Part shown: positions 39,300-53,399 of the stretch, in pieces
Layout: each line of letters starts with the position of its first letter
Numbering within the stretch: the stretch's first letter is position 1
NCBI RefSeq assembly: GCF_000002425.4
Contig: NC_037275.1
Coordinates: 9,472,533 to 9,536,532 of the forward strand
Direction of reading: 5' to 3'
DNA length: 64,000 bases
Source of the DNA: Physcomitrium patens
Taxonomy: Eukaryota; Streptophyta; Bryopsida; Funariales; Funariaceae
Program-made: the position numbers and the translations under genes
The notes under the pieces: model-generated
What the model was told of the DNA's origin: nothing
Database searches by the model: none
Seen by the model: only the letters and a program-made list of their open reading frames with translations

Positions 39300-42000
39300 C
39301 TACAAGAAAAAAAAATGTGACTCACTATCAGACCATACGAAGAAGTTCAAAAAGAATGCTTTGACTCGTCGTGAAAATGGTGGATAGTTCAATTGCAGTT
39401 TGGTTGAAAACTCTCTTGGCTATTAAGACGATGCTATTTCTGTGCGTACGAATGGTGAAATTCGATCTCTTACTGAATGCGCGATGAAGTTTCCGATAGA
39501 GCTCCTGGAGTTTGTTGTCGCTGCTGTAGATGTTAGGGGCGTAGTAGTGCTTGACAATCTGCATCTCACGACCAAACGGGTCAGGAAAAATAGGAGCAAT
39601 TGTCATGGCTGGTCAGATCTACCATAAACATCAGATATAAAAGACCAGGTGCAAGGACAACAGCGGTGAGATTGTGATTTACAGCAGTAGCAGGCAGTTC
39701 CTCATCCCTCCCCAGAAACTCCGAATTCGAGTCGTCGTCATTCCCCTGATAAACAATTTGAATGAATCAGAATCCAGATCTATCAAGACTATTGAGAACT
39801 GAGTCAGAGTATGGATTCACGGAATCCTTTGGTTACGTAGAAATAGACGTCGAAAATGCGGATTCATAGTAATATCATACAAGGAATTACGGTATAATTT
39901 ACCACTAGATCATATTACATCACATGCATTATAAAACGAAGAAAAGCAGTGGTACAATTCGGGAGACTGATGGGGCGAGTGCTCACGTAGGACGTCATTT
40001 GTGCAGTGCTCACAGTGATGTAATTACACCTGTGGTGCTTTTAGAATTTGAAAGAGTTGAAGATGTTTTTGGTTTAAATCTGAAAATAAGCCACGAATAT
40101 CAGAGCTCACGTTTTGGTGACTAAATCACCAGAACCGAGGACTTAAGCGATTCTCAGTGCAAGATAAAATGGAACGGTAGAAGTCGAGCTAGCGACAACA
40201 TATCGATGCAAACACAAGTTGAGTTCAATGCATCTCCAGGCACAACTATGATAGAGATCGATGTCCATACCCAGGAGTTCGCTGGTGTGAGATGAAACCG
40301 GTTCTCCAAACAAATTGCATGAGATAATCGCTTCAGCAGGCCATTATATAGCTAGCAGCAACACAAGTCAGTATGCGTGGTCGGGGTCAACAAGTTCAGC
40401 CATTTGAATTCAGAGTCTGAAAGTTCTGGATCAATTGGTACACAATCTGATTCAGTCTCATAGTTGGGCAGTTACGCAGTTGGTCATATGCACGTGTACA
40501 CTCCAGTGAGATTTAGTGCACCTCCCTGTTAAGCCTCTCGAATGCTGCAGCATTCTAATGACATATTCATTTTTTTCCGAAGTTTTCTGTAGATTGGTAA
40601 ACACTGTGGCTGTATGGTATACGTTAAAATCAGTTGTAGAGAGAAGAAAGCGCCATTCGTTAACTATCAACAAAACCATGACATCCAGGAACAGCTGCCT
40701 AGCTCTCGTAAACTTCAACAAAAATAAATAAATAAATAAATAAATAAATAAAATTTCTGATATAACTCTGGTCTTCTACGGTGAGGGAGCGCAAAATTTC
40801 CAGCAATCCCAGTCAATCGAACTCTGTTGCTCCAGACAAACCATACCACCTTCCAATGGATCGGTAAGAAGGGGAAGCCACTAAGTCTTGATGAACTGCC
40901 GGTGTAGCATATGCGGGGTTCACTTTTTACGTCGGTACCGAGACGCGAGGCTTTCTGCGGTCAGGATTTGCGCCAGCTCTCATTCTACAGCGTAGTTTGA
41001 CCACGCGTAACATGCATTAATTTCTGGCAATAACACAGGTTATTTGAAGTTGGAATTTTGACGGAGGGCTAAGTTTTTTCTCGCAATATGGTAGTCTCTA
41101 TCTCTGTCGAATTTTTTTAATACATATAAACACTAAGTTAACTAAAGGAGTATATATATTTATATCTATACTGTTGTTGTCCTAAACGGATTACGAAGGA
41201 ATGATTGAGGGTTCTGAATTTAGCACTTCAATGGGGCTCCCGATCGTCGCAGGCCTCTAGTGTGCCACTCCAGGAGACCAAATTTGCGCGGTCCAGTATC
41301 CTCCTGTGACATAAGCGGCGGTGAGAATTTAGCGGAATACCAGAATTCTGTGAGAAGTCCACCAGATAATCGTCAAACCCAATTAAAATGCCTTGAATTC
41401 AAATCACATCTCGAAATCATAAAAAGACGGCTCTACGACTGAGGAATGCACGCGAATTCCTCTGACTGTCAAAGGGATTTTTCCAAGTCCAACAGATGGG
41501 TTTCTTTTCACGACACGGATAAACCAGTCGCCCCAACATCGTGCGACCGAACTCTATCCAGAGCATATTCTCTCGGTCTGGGATGAACTAAGTTTGTCAC
41601 ACCTGTGCGGAGCAAGCAAAATCACTAATCTGGATAGTCCCTGCGAACAAAAGGATATGGTCAAATCGACTTGTGGGTAGTAGAGCTATTCCCTAGACAT
41701 CCCTATTATTACCTAGACCGACACTATCTATCTCCAGAAGTGCTGAAGCAACGTTGCCGGATTGCCTTGACCCAGGTGGAGACGATTTTCAGGTTCAGCG
41801 ATCGCAGCTAGGAGAGTTCGCTGACTGCGTGCAAGTTTCGCATCAGAGCCTCGCCTCGGCCTTCCAGTGCAGTCTGCAACTGGGTCAGCTCATCAACCTG
41901 GTCCCGACCATTGCGAAGTTCCAGCGTCGGGGATCACAGCCTGCATGCATGTTTTTGTTGTCTGTTTCTATTGCTTGTTTGCTTGCTAGCTAGCTACACC
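39300..42000. other. Moderate-GC region with unassigned coding-like pieces
   Basis: Composition is gene-like, but no complete gene could be built. Minus-strand candidates are a 54-codon frame at 39584-39745 after a good TTTATCAG acceptor (with EELPATAVNHNLTAVVLAPG), a frame at 39328-39606, and a coiled-coil-like 41-codon frame at 41811-41933 (with DQVDELTQLQTALEGRGEAL). They may belong to the same gene as the HMA exon or to decayed genes. An (AAAT)n tract lies at about 40722-40751. Confidence 0.4.
40722..40751. repeat. (AAAT)n microsatellite
   Basis: About seven tandem AAAT units. Confidence 0.9.
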
Positions 42001-42989
42001 AATATCAGTAATTAGTGTGTATCACGCTATTTGCAAAGTGCCTTTAGGCAAATGAGTCTTCAGTTTATAGCGTGTATCACAGTAATTGAGAAGACACACT
42101 ATAATAAGATATTTTAAATACTGTGTAGACCTTGCAATGTCAACAAAATTGTACTTCTCCCAATCGGATGATTTGGAGCAAGCAAAACTTGACAAGAACA
42201 ATGCATACAAACAAAAATTGTTCCAACAACAGCCATAGCAACAACTTGCCCCTCCTCATGTCTTTACCTGCCGCCACTAGTAGCCCGCCCTACTCTGCTT
42301 TAACCTCCACTATACCAAACCAATGTTGCCCAAGTTCATACAAGTTCATAGTACTCTGCAACTTCCTGTCATCCATGTCCAATGAATTCTCAACCATAAC
42401 TTCGCCCTTATCACCAAACAAGGTAACATTGTTTGTTTCTTTATAGAAGAGCTTGCAAGGTATTCCTAAGTTGTGCACATTTGAGTGAACGATGTCAACA
42501 CAATAGATCAACAGAAGAAGTATATAATAGCCAACTTAGTAGAGTAGTTGAATGTTATATTTTGTTATCTTTTACAATTTTGTGTGTTGTTATTCAATGA
42601 AAAAGTCAAATACATTTTAACTCCAAATTTCTCTGTCCTCATTTGTTGTTCCTATTTGCTTGTACAACTTCTATTATGTTGGATTGCACCAACAATGTAC
42701 TAGACTTGATACCAACATTATATTTTTTAAAACTTAGAGTTATTTTGTATAAGTATTTTGCATTATATATATATATATATATATATTAGTAAAAATACTA
42801 AAATGCAATCTAATCTACCACCAATTAAGTTGAACAAATGTGATGTAGTATGGAGCATGACACTTGTTACAACTACATGAAAATTACATATAGTGACAAC
42901 TTTTCTATGATGGTTTTATTGATTGATAAACAAACAAGGTCAAGAAGTAGCTTTTCTTATAAGGATTTCATAGAATAGAGTCTTTCAAA

Positions 42990-43024
<35 letters not shown>

Positions 43025-45835
43025 CATTTCAATTAACAATCAAATTATTTAATCAATTTATTGGTGTGCACATAAAATATCACAATTCTACCATGAAAGT
43101 GAATTTTGTATAGGGCCATAATCGACTACAATTTTAACTAGAATTGTTTCACATTCCATTAGATAGTTATGTCTAATGACATGCAAAATTGAATCATGGC
43201 CTTGTATACATATGTGATGCTATTTTCATCTCTTGCTATATTGACACTCTAGACCACCTCTATTGCAAACTTAAGAAAGAATGTATTGCATAGGTATTTG
43301 AAGGCTTTCAACGCATCCATCCAATAGCAATTGTTTATGGTTTTAAACTTTTATTCTTCTTAAAAGTTCAACCAAGCATCTTTTCTCTTAGACTTCATAT
43401 GAGAGTAAATTTTCCCCTCACTCCAAATTATAAGATGGCCTCAATTAAGAGTTTCTTTTAATTGGTGATGTGAAGTAGAAATAGCAATAAACAAGAATAA
43501 AAGATGAACAATACAAAACTAGTGAAATAAGTGCAATCAAGCAATTGTACACTACAAAACTAGTCCCAATCTGTTCACTAGATTTTCATCTAGAAAAAAG
43601 TAAAAGCAAAAGTAAAAAATATATATTTTTAGATAGACAATATTTTTATCTTTCCAACGACATGAAATTCATATAATTCTAAGTTACTGTGAATAAGTTA
43701 TGATAGATTAAAGGTAGAATATACATAATAAAAAAGTTAAGTGAATAATTTTTACCTCAAGAGTAACTTGCTTAAGAAATCAGGAGCTCGAGCCTCACGA
43801 AGGCTCACAAGTAGAGTATATTAGTCGTCTTAAGAGGCCTTGAGGCCTTAGTCTTATCTTCCTACCTATACCCAAGGTGCTACAACCCATATGGGAATTG
43901 TGCACCTCTCTTTATACAAGGACTACACTAGCTGCTGCTCTACCTATTTTCTACTAGTAAAACTACTTTTTTTGCAATTTTGACTTCACCATGGTGTTCA
44001 AAAATACCCAATTAGCCTAGAAATCTTGTAAAGTCTTCAAATCTTGTTTCATTTCTTAATAGTGGCTCTCAAGGCGGTAAAACTCAATTTTACCAAGGTC
44101 TTGAAATTTTCTCTAAAAATTCATAAAAAATCTTAAATAAATTATAAATAAATTATAAAAAATCCTATAATATTTCTATAATACTAATATCTATACAAAG
44201 ATATATTTTTCTATCTTGATGATTTTTTATAGTAATAAAATCAATTTAAATCCACTAAAAATCTTATTTTCTATATACATAACTTAAAAGATATGAAGTT
44301 CTTTTTCATGCTTCTTTTAACTATTAACTAATCATTGATAGGATTTTTGTAAGTAATACATGTAGATATGAGGCTAATATAGACATTAATCTCAATTACT
44401 AATCATTAATACTCAATAATGAGTGAAAATACTACATCAACTAAGATAATTGCTTCCAAGACTTACTAAGATTCTATTTTTGTAAATTTTCTTCTAATAA
44501 GACTTTTATACTTATAAATACTTCTAAATTATAATAAATATGTAAATAGTGAAAAAGACTCTCTAACTTTAGTATTTATTTCATTAAATGACTCAATACT
44601 ATATTTTTAACCAATCCACCAATTAAGATCCATTGGTCGGACTCACACTTCATAATGTTGTTGCAAGGTTGGATCTTGTTAATTATGGGCTACAAGCTTG
44701 CAAATTCTAACTCCTAATATCACAATAATCTCTTAAACTTCTAGAATATAATTGTATCCATTGTAGTTGTCTATGTAGATTATCTAGGCTCTCAACATAT
44801 TAATGGCAAAGAAATTATAATGCTAAGTATATAGTTCTTGAAGCCATTGTAGCCACACTTTTTTTCATAAAGATCTTTTTAGCTAATCAATAAGATACAA
44901 TAAGAATATTTTTTATTATGCCTTAGATTGCAAAGTAATAGTTCTTATTTTAAAAGATCATAAAGATTGCACATATGATTGAATACAAACTACTAATCAT
45001 ACATACAAATATATTCATATCTATTTTTTTAGATACAAGGTCCACATACTTAATATCATTATTACTTCAAAAGCAAAGGATCATATTAAATTATAAAATG
45101 TAATTAGTTAATATTGTCAATTAAGTTTTTATTTAATATCCTTTGATAGAAACTTATCTATAAAACATAATAAAATATTAATTACAACAAGCATCTTAAA
45201 ATATATTTTATAAAATATTGAATAATGTACATCTAAAGAATTTTAAATGATATACAATCTTCTATTTGATATATACTATTGTTAAGAAAAAAAATCCAAA
45301 AGAAGATATATAAACAAATAAGATAAGTATCAAAGAAAGACAACAAAATGATAGTAAGAAAGTATATATATAGTAAAAAAAAATTTGGAATAGCTATTAC
45401 CAAAGACTAAAAGTCTAAAGACTCTTAAAACTAAATTAAAAGCAAAAAATATATTGATAATAGTAAAGAAGGCTTCATTCATGCTTCTATATATACTATC
45501 TAATTAAGAGATATACAGTAATGTTTTATAGGACCTCCGACATGTATTGACTTTGCTAAACACATGTTTTAACTTACAAGGCGAGTTTTTTATATATGTA
45601 CTACAAAATTAGCTTCTTCCAAAAGCTATCAATACGTGTGATATATGGCTAATTTATTGAATAAATTTTTAATCTAGAAATTAACTAAAAATGAGTATAA
45701 AATTAAAGCAAAATCTATGAAGCTTCTAAAAAGCTTTTTTAGAAGATATTATAAAATTAATCTATTTTTATTTATTTCTATTTAATCATATAGATAATTA
45801 TTAGAATAAATATATATTTGTAGCATTGTCCTCCC
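42000..45835. other. AT-rich region, probable transposon debris
   Basis: No gene recognised. A 73-codon minus-strand ORF at 42290-42511 has ordinary amino-acid composition but matches nothing I know. An (AT)n tract lies at about 42764-42786 and a 33-T run at 42992-43024. A GC-richer patch at 43780-43950 resembles LTR sequence but has no identified partner. The stretch below 45835 probably includes the 3' LTR of the chromovirus that follows: 45840-45855 is purine-rich on the minus strand, like a polypurine tract, and a TATATATAG motif lies near 45490. Confidence 0.4.
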
Positions 45836-47142
45836 TTCTAAAGAGAAATTCTATAAAGAGTAGTCATCATATATTGAAAAAATTTAAGATGCAATAAATT
45901 ATATTTGCCACATATTTTGGTCTTTGTTTTCTTTGAAAATAGTTGATAGGTCTTTTCAACCATCAATAGTATTCTATATTAAGGTAGAAAGATCACCTTA
46001 TTATTTGATTGTTGTTGAGGCCTTCATAACTATCTTCAAATATAATATTTGAAACACCATCAAAAGTTGTTTTTATCTTTAATAAAATCACCAAATATTA
46101 GGAGTCTCTTTCAATGTTGTGATATCAAATACATTGTATCTTGCCATCTATTTAAGGAAAGGCATGTTGTTCTTGAAAATCTTCATTTTGATTATGTAAT
46201 CTTGAAGGTTGTCACAATTACAATATTTCATCTAATAAGTTAGTACATAATAGCTCTTGAGTTAAATTTGCTAGTTATTAGTTCTCTATGTCCTTAATGC
46301 CACAAATATACAAAAGCTACAAACAAAGGTAGAAAATAGAATGCTATCTTCTTTGTATCTTATTTCCTTTATAACAAAGATTTTTTATTCTTTATCTTGG
46401 TTTTGATGGATGCTATTGATGAAAAAGATCAATCCTCTTTGCCGCATTAATAAGATTTTTTGCTAGCTCCCATGTCCATTTAATATATCATATCTATACC
46501 ATTGAATAAGATAATCTTAACTATTTTGGTGTTGCCTTGAATCCAAGACTTCTTCTATTTTGAATTCTTAATTATTATCCATTTTTATAAAAAGAGGTGG
46601 CATTTGCCTTCTTTTTAAGATATTCATTGTCTTATATGGCTTAAGAAGAGATATATGGAATATGGGATAGATCTTCATAGGCTTTGATAGATGTAATCAA
46701 TAAGTAACAAGATTGATTTTTCACAAATATAAAAAGGTCAAATCCTACAATAGTCTACTTCATTATAATAACAATTAATTTTAATATTTTGATGAAGTAA
46801 TTATACCTTATTATCCTTATTAAATTTTGATTATTCCTTATGATAGGCATGTGTATTGATCTTATATTACTCTTGAGCTTCTATTATCTATGCCTTCATT
46901 ATTATATATAGCTTTAACAAACAATTTGTTAAATCTTTTGCCACAAGATTATCAACGCTTAAAAAGTCAAAAGTATCAAATTTTAGATAATAACCATAAT
47001 TAGCAAAAAAAGATATTTGTTGAATAGAAAAATATATCAAATTATTTTATATAAATTTATTAATGGCAAAAAAATTATCCAATTATTTTAATAATAATTG
47101 ATGGTACACTTCAAATACTACTCTAAAATTTGATTTACTTAT

Positions 47143-48636
47143 TGTCATAATACATATATTCTTGCTTGAGAATGCACCAAGTACTTAGCTATAGAAGGTA
47201 AGTAGAAATGCAGCAACAATTCTATCAAGTCTAATAGAATCTGAAAAAAACTTTAAATATACCTCAATAATCCTAATCAAACTTTGACCAATTTAATATA
47301 AATTTAAAAGAATTTATAAATGAAACACAAAGAAGATTAAAATTAATCTTACAAAAGAATAATAAGAAATCTTAAAGAAATATTAAAATAAAAATTTAAA
47401 GAAATAACAATAATCTTAAAGAAATATTAGAAATAGAATTTTTTAAAAAAACAATAAAGAATCTTTTTAAATTACTAAAATTATAAATATTAAATAAATC
47501 CTAACCAAATATTAATTTAATTGTAACTGAAATCCTAATGAATCTTAATCAAATCCTAGGTCAAATTCTAATTGAACTCTAAATCTTAAATAAATTCTTA
47601 ACAAATCCTATAGCAGATTGAAACCTCAACAACTAATGATCAAATTATTAATATAAATTAAAAAATTATATGTTTTTTACTATCTTAGTTAGAAACAAGT
47701 ACAAGAAAAATAAAATTGATTGTAATTACCAATTGAGAGAAATGCAAGATAATCCAATCAGGTGATGAGTGGCCTCCTACTTCAACTTAATTACTGAATT
47801 CTAAATGCGAATATCTCCTTATTAAACCATTGAATTGCTCTTAAATTTCACACAAATGTTGGAAATCAAGTCTAATATCCATACAAAAAAAAATTCACTT
47901 CAATCCAATTAAAAGATTACTAAAGATCTTAGAAATACTCACTGACCTTCAAATTCTAATTTCTAAGACCTCAATCCACAAAAATCCTCATATACTTCAA
48001 TCTAACCATTCGATTGATCCCAAAATTTGCATATACATTCACAATTAGCACACTAACATATTATCCAAATTCTACTTACATATACACCACACAACTCAAG
48101 AAATCCTTAAATTTGTAAAAATATTTTTATTTCTCAAACCTTCATCCTATTAAGAATATTATTAATTTTAAAAATCCTTCAAAATCTCAATATTGATTTA
48201 AATGAAATGAAACTAATGCCTAAAAATCTCTCTTCTAGTTCGCTCTAAAATTCCATTCTCCACGCTACAAAAGAGCCCTAGAGTTGCTATATAGATGAGG
48301 TTTTGTGCGTCGAGATCTGATTTTGATCTTAGTTAACAATTGGTTCTTTTTGGATATCAATTTTTGATAATTTGAGGCAAGTTTTGCTTTAATCTATTTT
48401 TAATTCTTTCTTAAATATGTCTATATTAATTTTTTATCTCATTTATTTTAATTTGGTTTATTTATATCTCTATAAAATAAATAGTAATCTATTCTACACA
48501 AGACAAAATTAAGACTAAATCTTTTACTACCTTTCTATCATTAATTTTTACTTTTTATTAAATCTTTTTATTAGGCCCTTTTATAATAACATCTATAATT
48601 TTATTTTTTACTATATAGTCATATTACTACATGACA
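47143..48636 (-). mobile_element. Solo LTR inserted in the chromovirus integrase
   Basis: A 1494-bp insertion begins TGTCAT and ends ATGACA on either strand, a perfect 6-bp terminal inverted repeat of LTR type. On the minus strand the integrase reads to a Thr-Asp-Gly-type motif and stops at 48637. It resumes in the next expected residues at 47142, so the insertion is clean. Flanking bases TTAT and TCAT look like a target duplication with one change. A TATA-like CTATATAG lies near 48285 on the minus strand. No internal coding region is present, so the element has been reduced by LTR recombination. Its sequence matches 55346-56539 in inverted orientation. Confidence 0.8.
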
Positions 48637-49396
48637 TCATTCTATTTATCCATCAATTTGAAGATGAAAAGTCAAAGATAGTTTTATATCTACCTTCAAT
48701 ATCTTAAAAAGATTTCTTCTAAATCTTCATGTAAATTATGTCCCTCTATTTGATATAATATCCTTTGATAATCCATCATAGTAATAAATGTTATCAAGAC
48801 AAAGTTTAGATTTTTTTTTTCTTGAGATAGATTTTGTACATAGTACAAAATCTATAATTTTGGTAACATAATCTATAATCATGAATATAGAGTCATATAA
48901 ACTTGAACTTGGAAGTTCCATAATAAAATCTATAGAAATAAAAGACCATAGTTGTTTTGGAATAGGCAATAGTTAAAAAAGTCTATAGGATTAATAACAA
49001 GGAATTTTTGATCTTAAACAAATGTCACATGATTATACAAAGTCTTTCACAAACTTTCACATTTGCTGCCACCAAAAATCCTTAGATATAAGTTCCAAAG
49101 TCTTGTTGTATCTAAAATGTTCTATTACTAGAAAGTCCTAATATCCTTGAAGAACACGTAAACTTGCTTGTCTTTTTGGAATTTATAACCAACCTTTGAG
49201 ATAGAGTAGGTTATTCTTAAACTCGAACTTAGATGTATTATAAAACTTAAAAGAAGTATTCTTGATATTATAAATAAGAAGATCAAAATACATACTTAAT
49301 TGATTTTTTTTTAAAAAAAGTTGAATCAATAGTCAATATTGATTTTATTGGTCAAAAATGAAATTATTAAAGCTTCAAGATGATTACTTTTTGTTG

Positions 49397-49400
<4 letters not shown>

Positions 49401-49442
<42 letters not shown>
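49401..49442. repeat. (AT)n microsatellite inside the chromovirus
   Basis: About twenty AT units interrupt the RNase H/integrase region and add to the decay of the element. Confidence 0.9.
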
Positions 49443-49445
<3 letters not shown>

Positions 49446-52400
49446 TATAAGATAAAAATATCTAAAAAATATATTTGACAAACCTTATTATTTTTTGGAT
49501 CAATAAGTGATCTTGAAATCAAATTTTGATATAGACATGTTTCAACAAGCTTCGCAATGATTCAAAATACATGTTGACATGAAGTATTTGAAGTTCTTGT
49601 GATTTGTATATAAAATGACTAAATTGAAAGTATTTTTTAGATGATAATACTATTTCTAAAAAGAATCCATAATTGCAAGAAGTTTTTTATTATAGTTTTT
49701 GTAGTTGATTTCTACTGCTAAAAATTTCTTGAAATAAAAATCTACTAGATGGAGTTTGTCATTTACTCTCATTTGTCACAATATCACATCTAACGCAAAG
49801 TTTGATAAATTTGTTTTCATAAAAAGTATCTTTAAAAGTCAATATAATATAAGATTGATACAAAAGTAAATTTCCTAATTAAAGCATCAAATAATACTTT
49901 TGTTTCTTTATTCCATTTAAGTTTGTCTTTACAAGTCAAATATATAAATAGAGCTTTAATTTGAAAAACGTTCTTGATAAGGATCTAATAGAAATTATCA
50001 AAGTCCAAAAAATATTGCACATATCTTATTATTCTTAGAATCTTTCTATCTATGATAGTTTGGACCTTCTTCAAATCTATCATTAGGTCTTTATTAGAAA
50101 TAATGTACCTTAAGAAGTCAACTTAAGGAATATAGAATATATACTATTCTATCTTAATATGTAATCTTATATTTTTAAGTTTTTATAATACACAAAAAAT
50201 ATGAAGTTTATATTTTTATATTTTTAGAATAGATCTGAATATTTTTTAAATATTAGACAAAAAAATCATCAAGAAATTCACAAAAAATATCATTCATGAG
50301 ATATTAAAGAACAATTGATGTATTTGTGAGTCTAAAAAGTATAACATTATTTTCAAAATGTCCATACCTAATTTGAAAAGTAGTCTTCTATTCATTTTTT
50401 TTTAATACAGATTATATTATATGCTCCTTATAAATCTATTTTTGTATGGATCTTTGTCTGATTGAATTGACTAAGAATTCCTAAAATTAGAGGTAGAAGA
50501 TACCTATTCTTGATAGTGATCTTATTAAATCTTTGATAATCTATCAATATCTACAAAGATCCATCTTTTTTCTTTATATATAAGATAAGAGCTCTTGTTG
50601 AAGATTTTGAATGGCATATGAAATTTTAGGTAAATTCTTGTTAGTATATTCTTTTAGTGTAATCAATTCATTTTACGATAAGCTGTAGATTGGTCTAAAT
50701 AGTGGTTGAGTTTCTTCCTATAAATCAATTAATCAATCATAGGATTGATGCTCTAAAAGAATATCTATATTTTTCTTTTTAAAAATTTCTAAGAATCTTG
50801 ATACTAGCTAAGAATATTACTTCATGTCTTTCTACCATCAGAAATGGGCATGGCATATATAACAAAAAATAATCCTTCTTTTGTTGCATACATGAAAGTT
50901 CTCGCATCTACTAATAAAAATTTGGATATAATAGATTTTTATATTTTTACTTGACTAATGAAATTTTAGATTAAACTACAAGAAAAAATAAGGTTATGAA
51001 AAATCTAATCTATTTGAAGATTATACTTTTTTAATGATAATAATATTATAATAATTGAATTGAAAGAAGATCTTATTATATTAAATTTTACTATACTATT
51101 ATGATCTTTAATTGCTACATCTAAAGAAAAAATCTCATAGGTAATATATCCAAAAGACAATAAACAACCATCTATATCTTCTACATATACAGGTTTAATT
51201 TTCTTAACTAATAATATTTCTTATTTTTTGATAAAGTCTTTGTCTATAAAATAAATTGATGCTCTTGAATCTAATGAGGCAAAGACTTTGTAATTTTTAG
51301 GTCCTAAATGAACATCTATTGTAAAACAAGATAAGGAATTTGAAAAAAAAAAATTGGACCTTTATTAGATATTAAATATGATTTCAACTGAATAATTTTT
51401 ATAATAATTGAAAAACTATTTTTTCAACCCATAAATCTTCTATAGTAATTGTACTCCTTATTTTGTGATTGTATTGTTTCTTTGGACAATATTGAAAAGT
51501 GTATTTTGCTTCTCCATAATATAGACATAAATCTTCTTGATAATATTAAATCTTTTTTTATTTAGTGAGATGTTTAAAATATATTATATCAATTTATATT
51601 AATTTTGGCCTTAATTAATAAGATTATAAAAACTCAAGAGCTGCTATTATTACTTGACTTATTCTCCTTTAGTTAAATTTTTATTCTTAATACTTTTCAA
51701 ATAAGCAATTGTTGCATGCAATAGATTGAGCAATAAATTATTTCAAAGAATTTGCTTTCAGCATTGTTAATAAAAAATCTTTGACATTATTCTCCAATAC
51801 ATATCAAATTTTATTGATAAGAACTTTGTTGTTCTAATCCATACTATAAGCAAAGTTTTGGAATTTAGTAGAATATATTTTAGTTAATTATGATCATTGG
51901 CATAAAGATAAGAGCTTGATCTTTGGTATTCTTTTTTGATTAATTTTTCTAAATATGGCTATTAACTTTTTTAGGAATGAATTCAAATTATAAAGGAGTC
52001 ATGAATCCTTTCCTATCAAAGATGTAAATCAAAAAAGAACACTTTTAGATAAAAGTGTGCTTATGAATCTAACTTGAATAAATCCATTAGAGTATTGGAA
52101 AGTATGTAACCTTAGATAGAGCTTGACTTATTGTAGAAATCCTCAAAATTTTGATCTTATTCCATCAAACTTCTTGAGCATATTAATTTTGATATTAATA
52201 AAAATCTACTACTAATTTGCCATCAAATTATTCTATTAATTTTACTTATTTTGGACCTTAATTAGAAATAGCCCTCAATAATATCTTTTTGTCATTTTTA
52301 AATTAGTAGTAGTTAGTAGAAATCATGATTTCTTAGCTTGCAATAAGGGCCATAATTTTTTTTTACATTCATTCTACTATTAACTAGCCTTTATACAATT

Positions 52401-53399
52401 CATATTCATGCTACTATAAAAGTTGGAAAAAATGTGCAAACTATTTAAGCAAATAAATTTTTCATGTTGTTGGAAGCTTTTTTTGTAATCATCTACTGCA
52501 TAATCTTGATCTTGATTTATTGCATCAATACTTGCTAAAACTTGATTCCGTTTCTATTATCATTTTTTTACTCCTATTGCTTCTTTTTATCCTTTTTTTT
52601 CATCCCTATTATCTTCTTCTATGTACAAATGTTGCTATAATAGGTGATAAAAAGAAGATTGATAATATTAAGATATTAAAAACTTTACAAATATTAATAC
52701 AGTATTATAAATCCTTCAATTGTCATTATTAGATAAATTAAAAAAAAAAAAGATGAAAAGATAAAAGCTTATTATAATGAAACAATTCCTATGTCTTTCC
52801 TGCTAGATTATGATTTAACTATATATACCCATGTCCTTTACATGCATGAATTTAACAATTACCAAACAAAAACTTTTTATTTTTTTTAATACACTATTAA
52901 GAGAAAAAAAAAAATCTCTTTGCAAAAACACACGGTCCATGGCAGCAAATAAAATAAAAGAATATAAAAATTCTACAAATGATCTTATATATATATATAT
53001 ATATATATTTAAATAGGCTATCTAAAAGGGCTAAGTACAATGCTTAGCTTAAATCCCACTTATTGATAGATTTAAAATAATTTAGAAAGTAGACTATCTT
53101 ACTATCCAATTTGTCATCATTCCTCTAAATATTGATGAAATCTTTAAGCCTACTTCAAATGAGATTGATCTTGATGGAAGTAGAACACTGGATGAATTAA
53201 CTCTTCAAAAAAAAATCAACCTTCAATTCCAAGAAATAAAGTAGAGAAGAATTATCAAATAGGCAGATGGATTTCTACCCTTCAACAAACCTCCTCTTAT
53301 CAAATTAACAATCACAGCTCTGTTACAAATCCAAATCAAAAGATTTAAAATTTCCTGAAAAGATTACAAAAGAAAGCATCTTTCATCCAAAAGCCTCCC

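Larger units (their letters stand above)
45836..52600 (-). mobile_element. Decayed Ty3/Gypsy chromovirus
   Basis: Read on the minus strand, all parts of a chromovirus polyprotein appear in order, broken by many stops and frameshifts. These are gag (about 52250-51600), a CCHC zinc knuckle (near 51500), aspartic protease with a DSGAS motif (about 51330-51000), reverse transcriptase (about 50590-50000), RNase H (about 49900-49480), integrase zinc-binding and core domains (about 49170-48637, including the better-preserved frame 48969-48736), the integrase C-terminal region (about 47140-46620) and a chromodomain (about 46600-46410). The integrase is split by the solo LTR at 47143-48636. Element ends are inferred: a purine tract near 45845 suggests where the 3' LTR begins, and the 5' LTR was not identified. 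The element is inactive. Confidence 0.85.

Noticed and set aside
39924-40124. Plus-strand ORF with a faint HMA-like look (FERVEDVFGLNLKI)
   Set aside because: Lacks the CxxC motif, lies on the strand opposite the HMA exon, and has no splice support.
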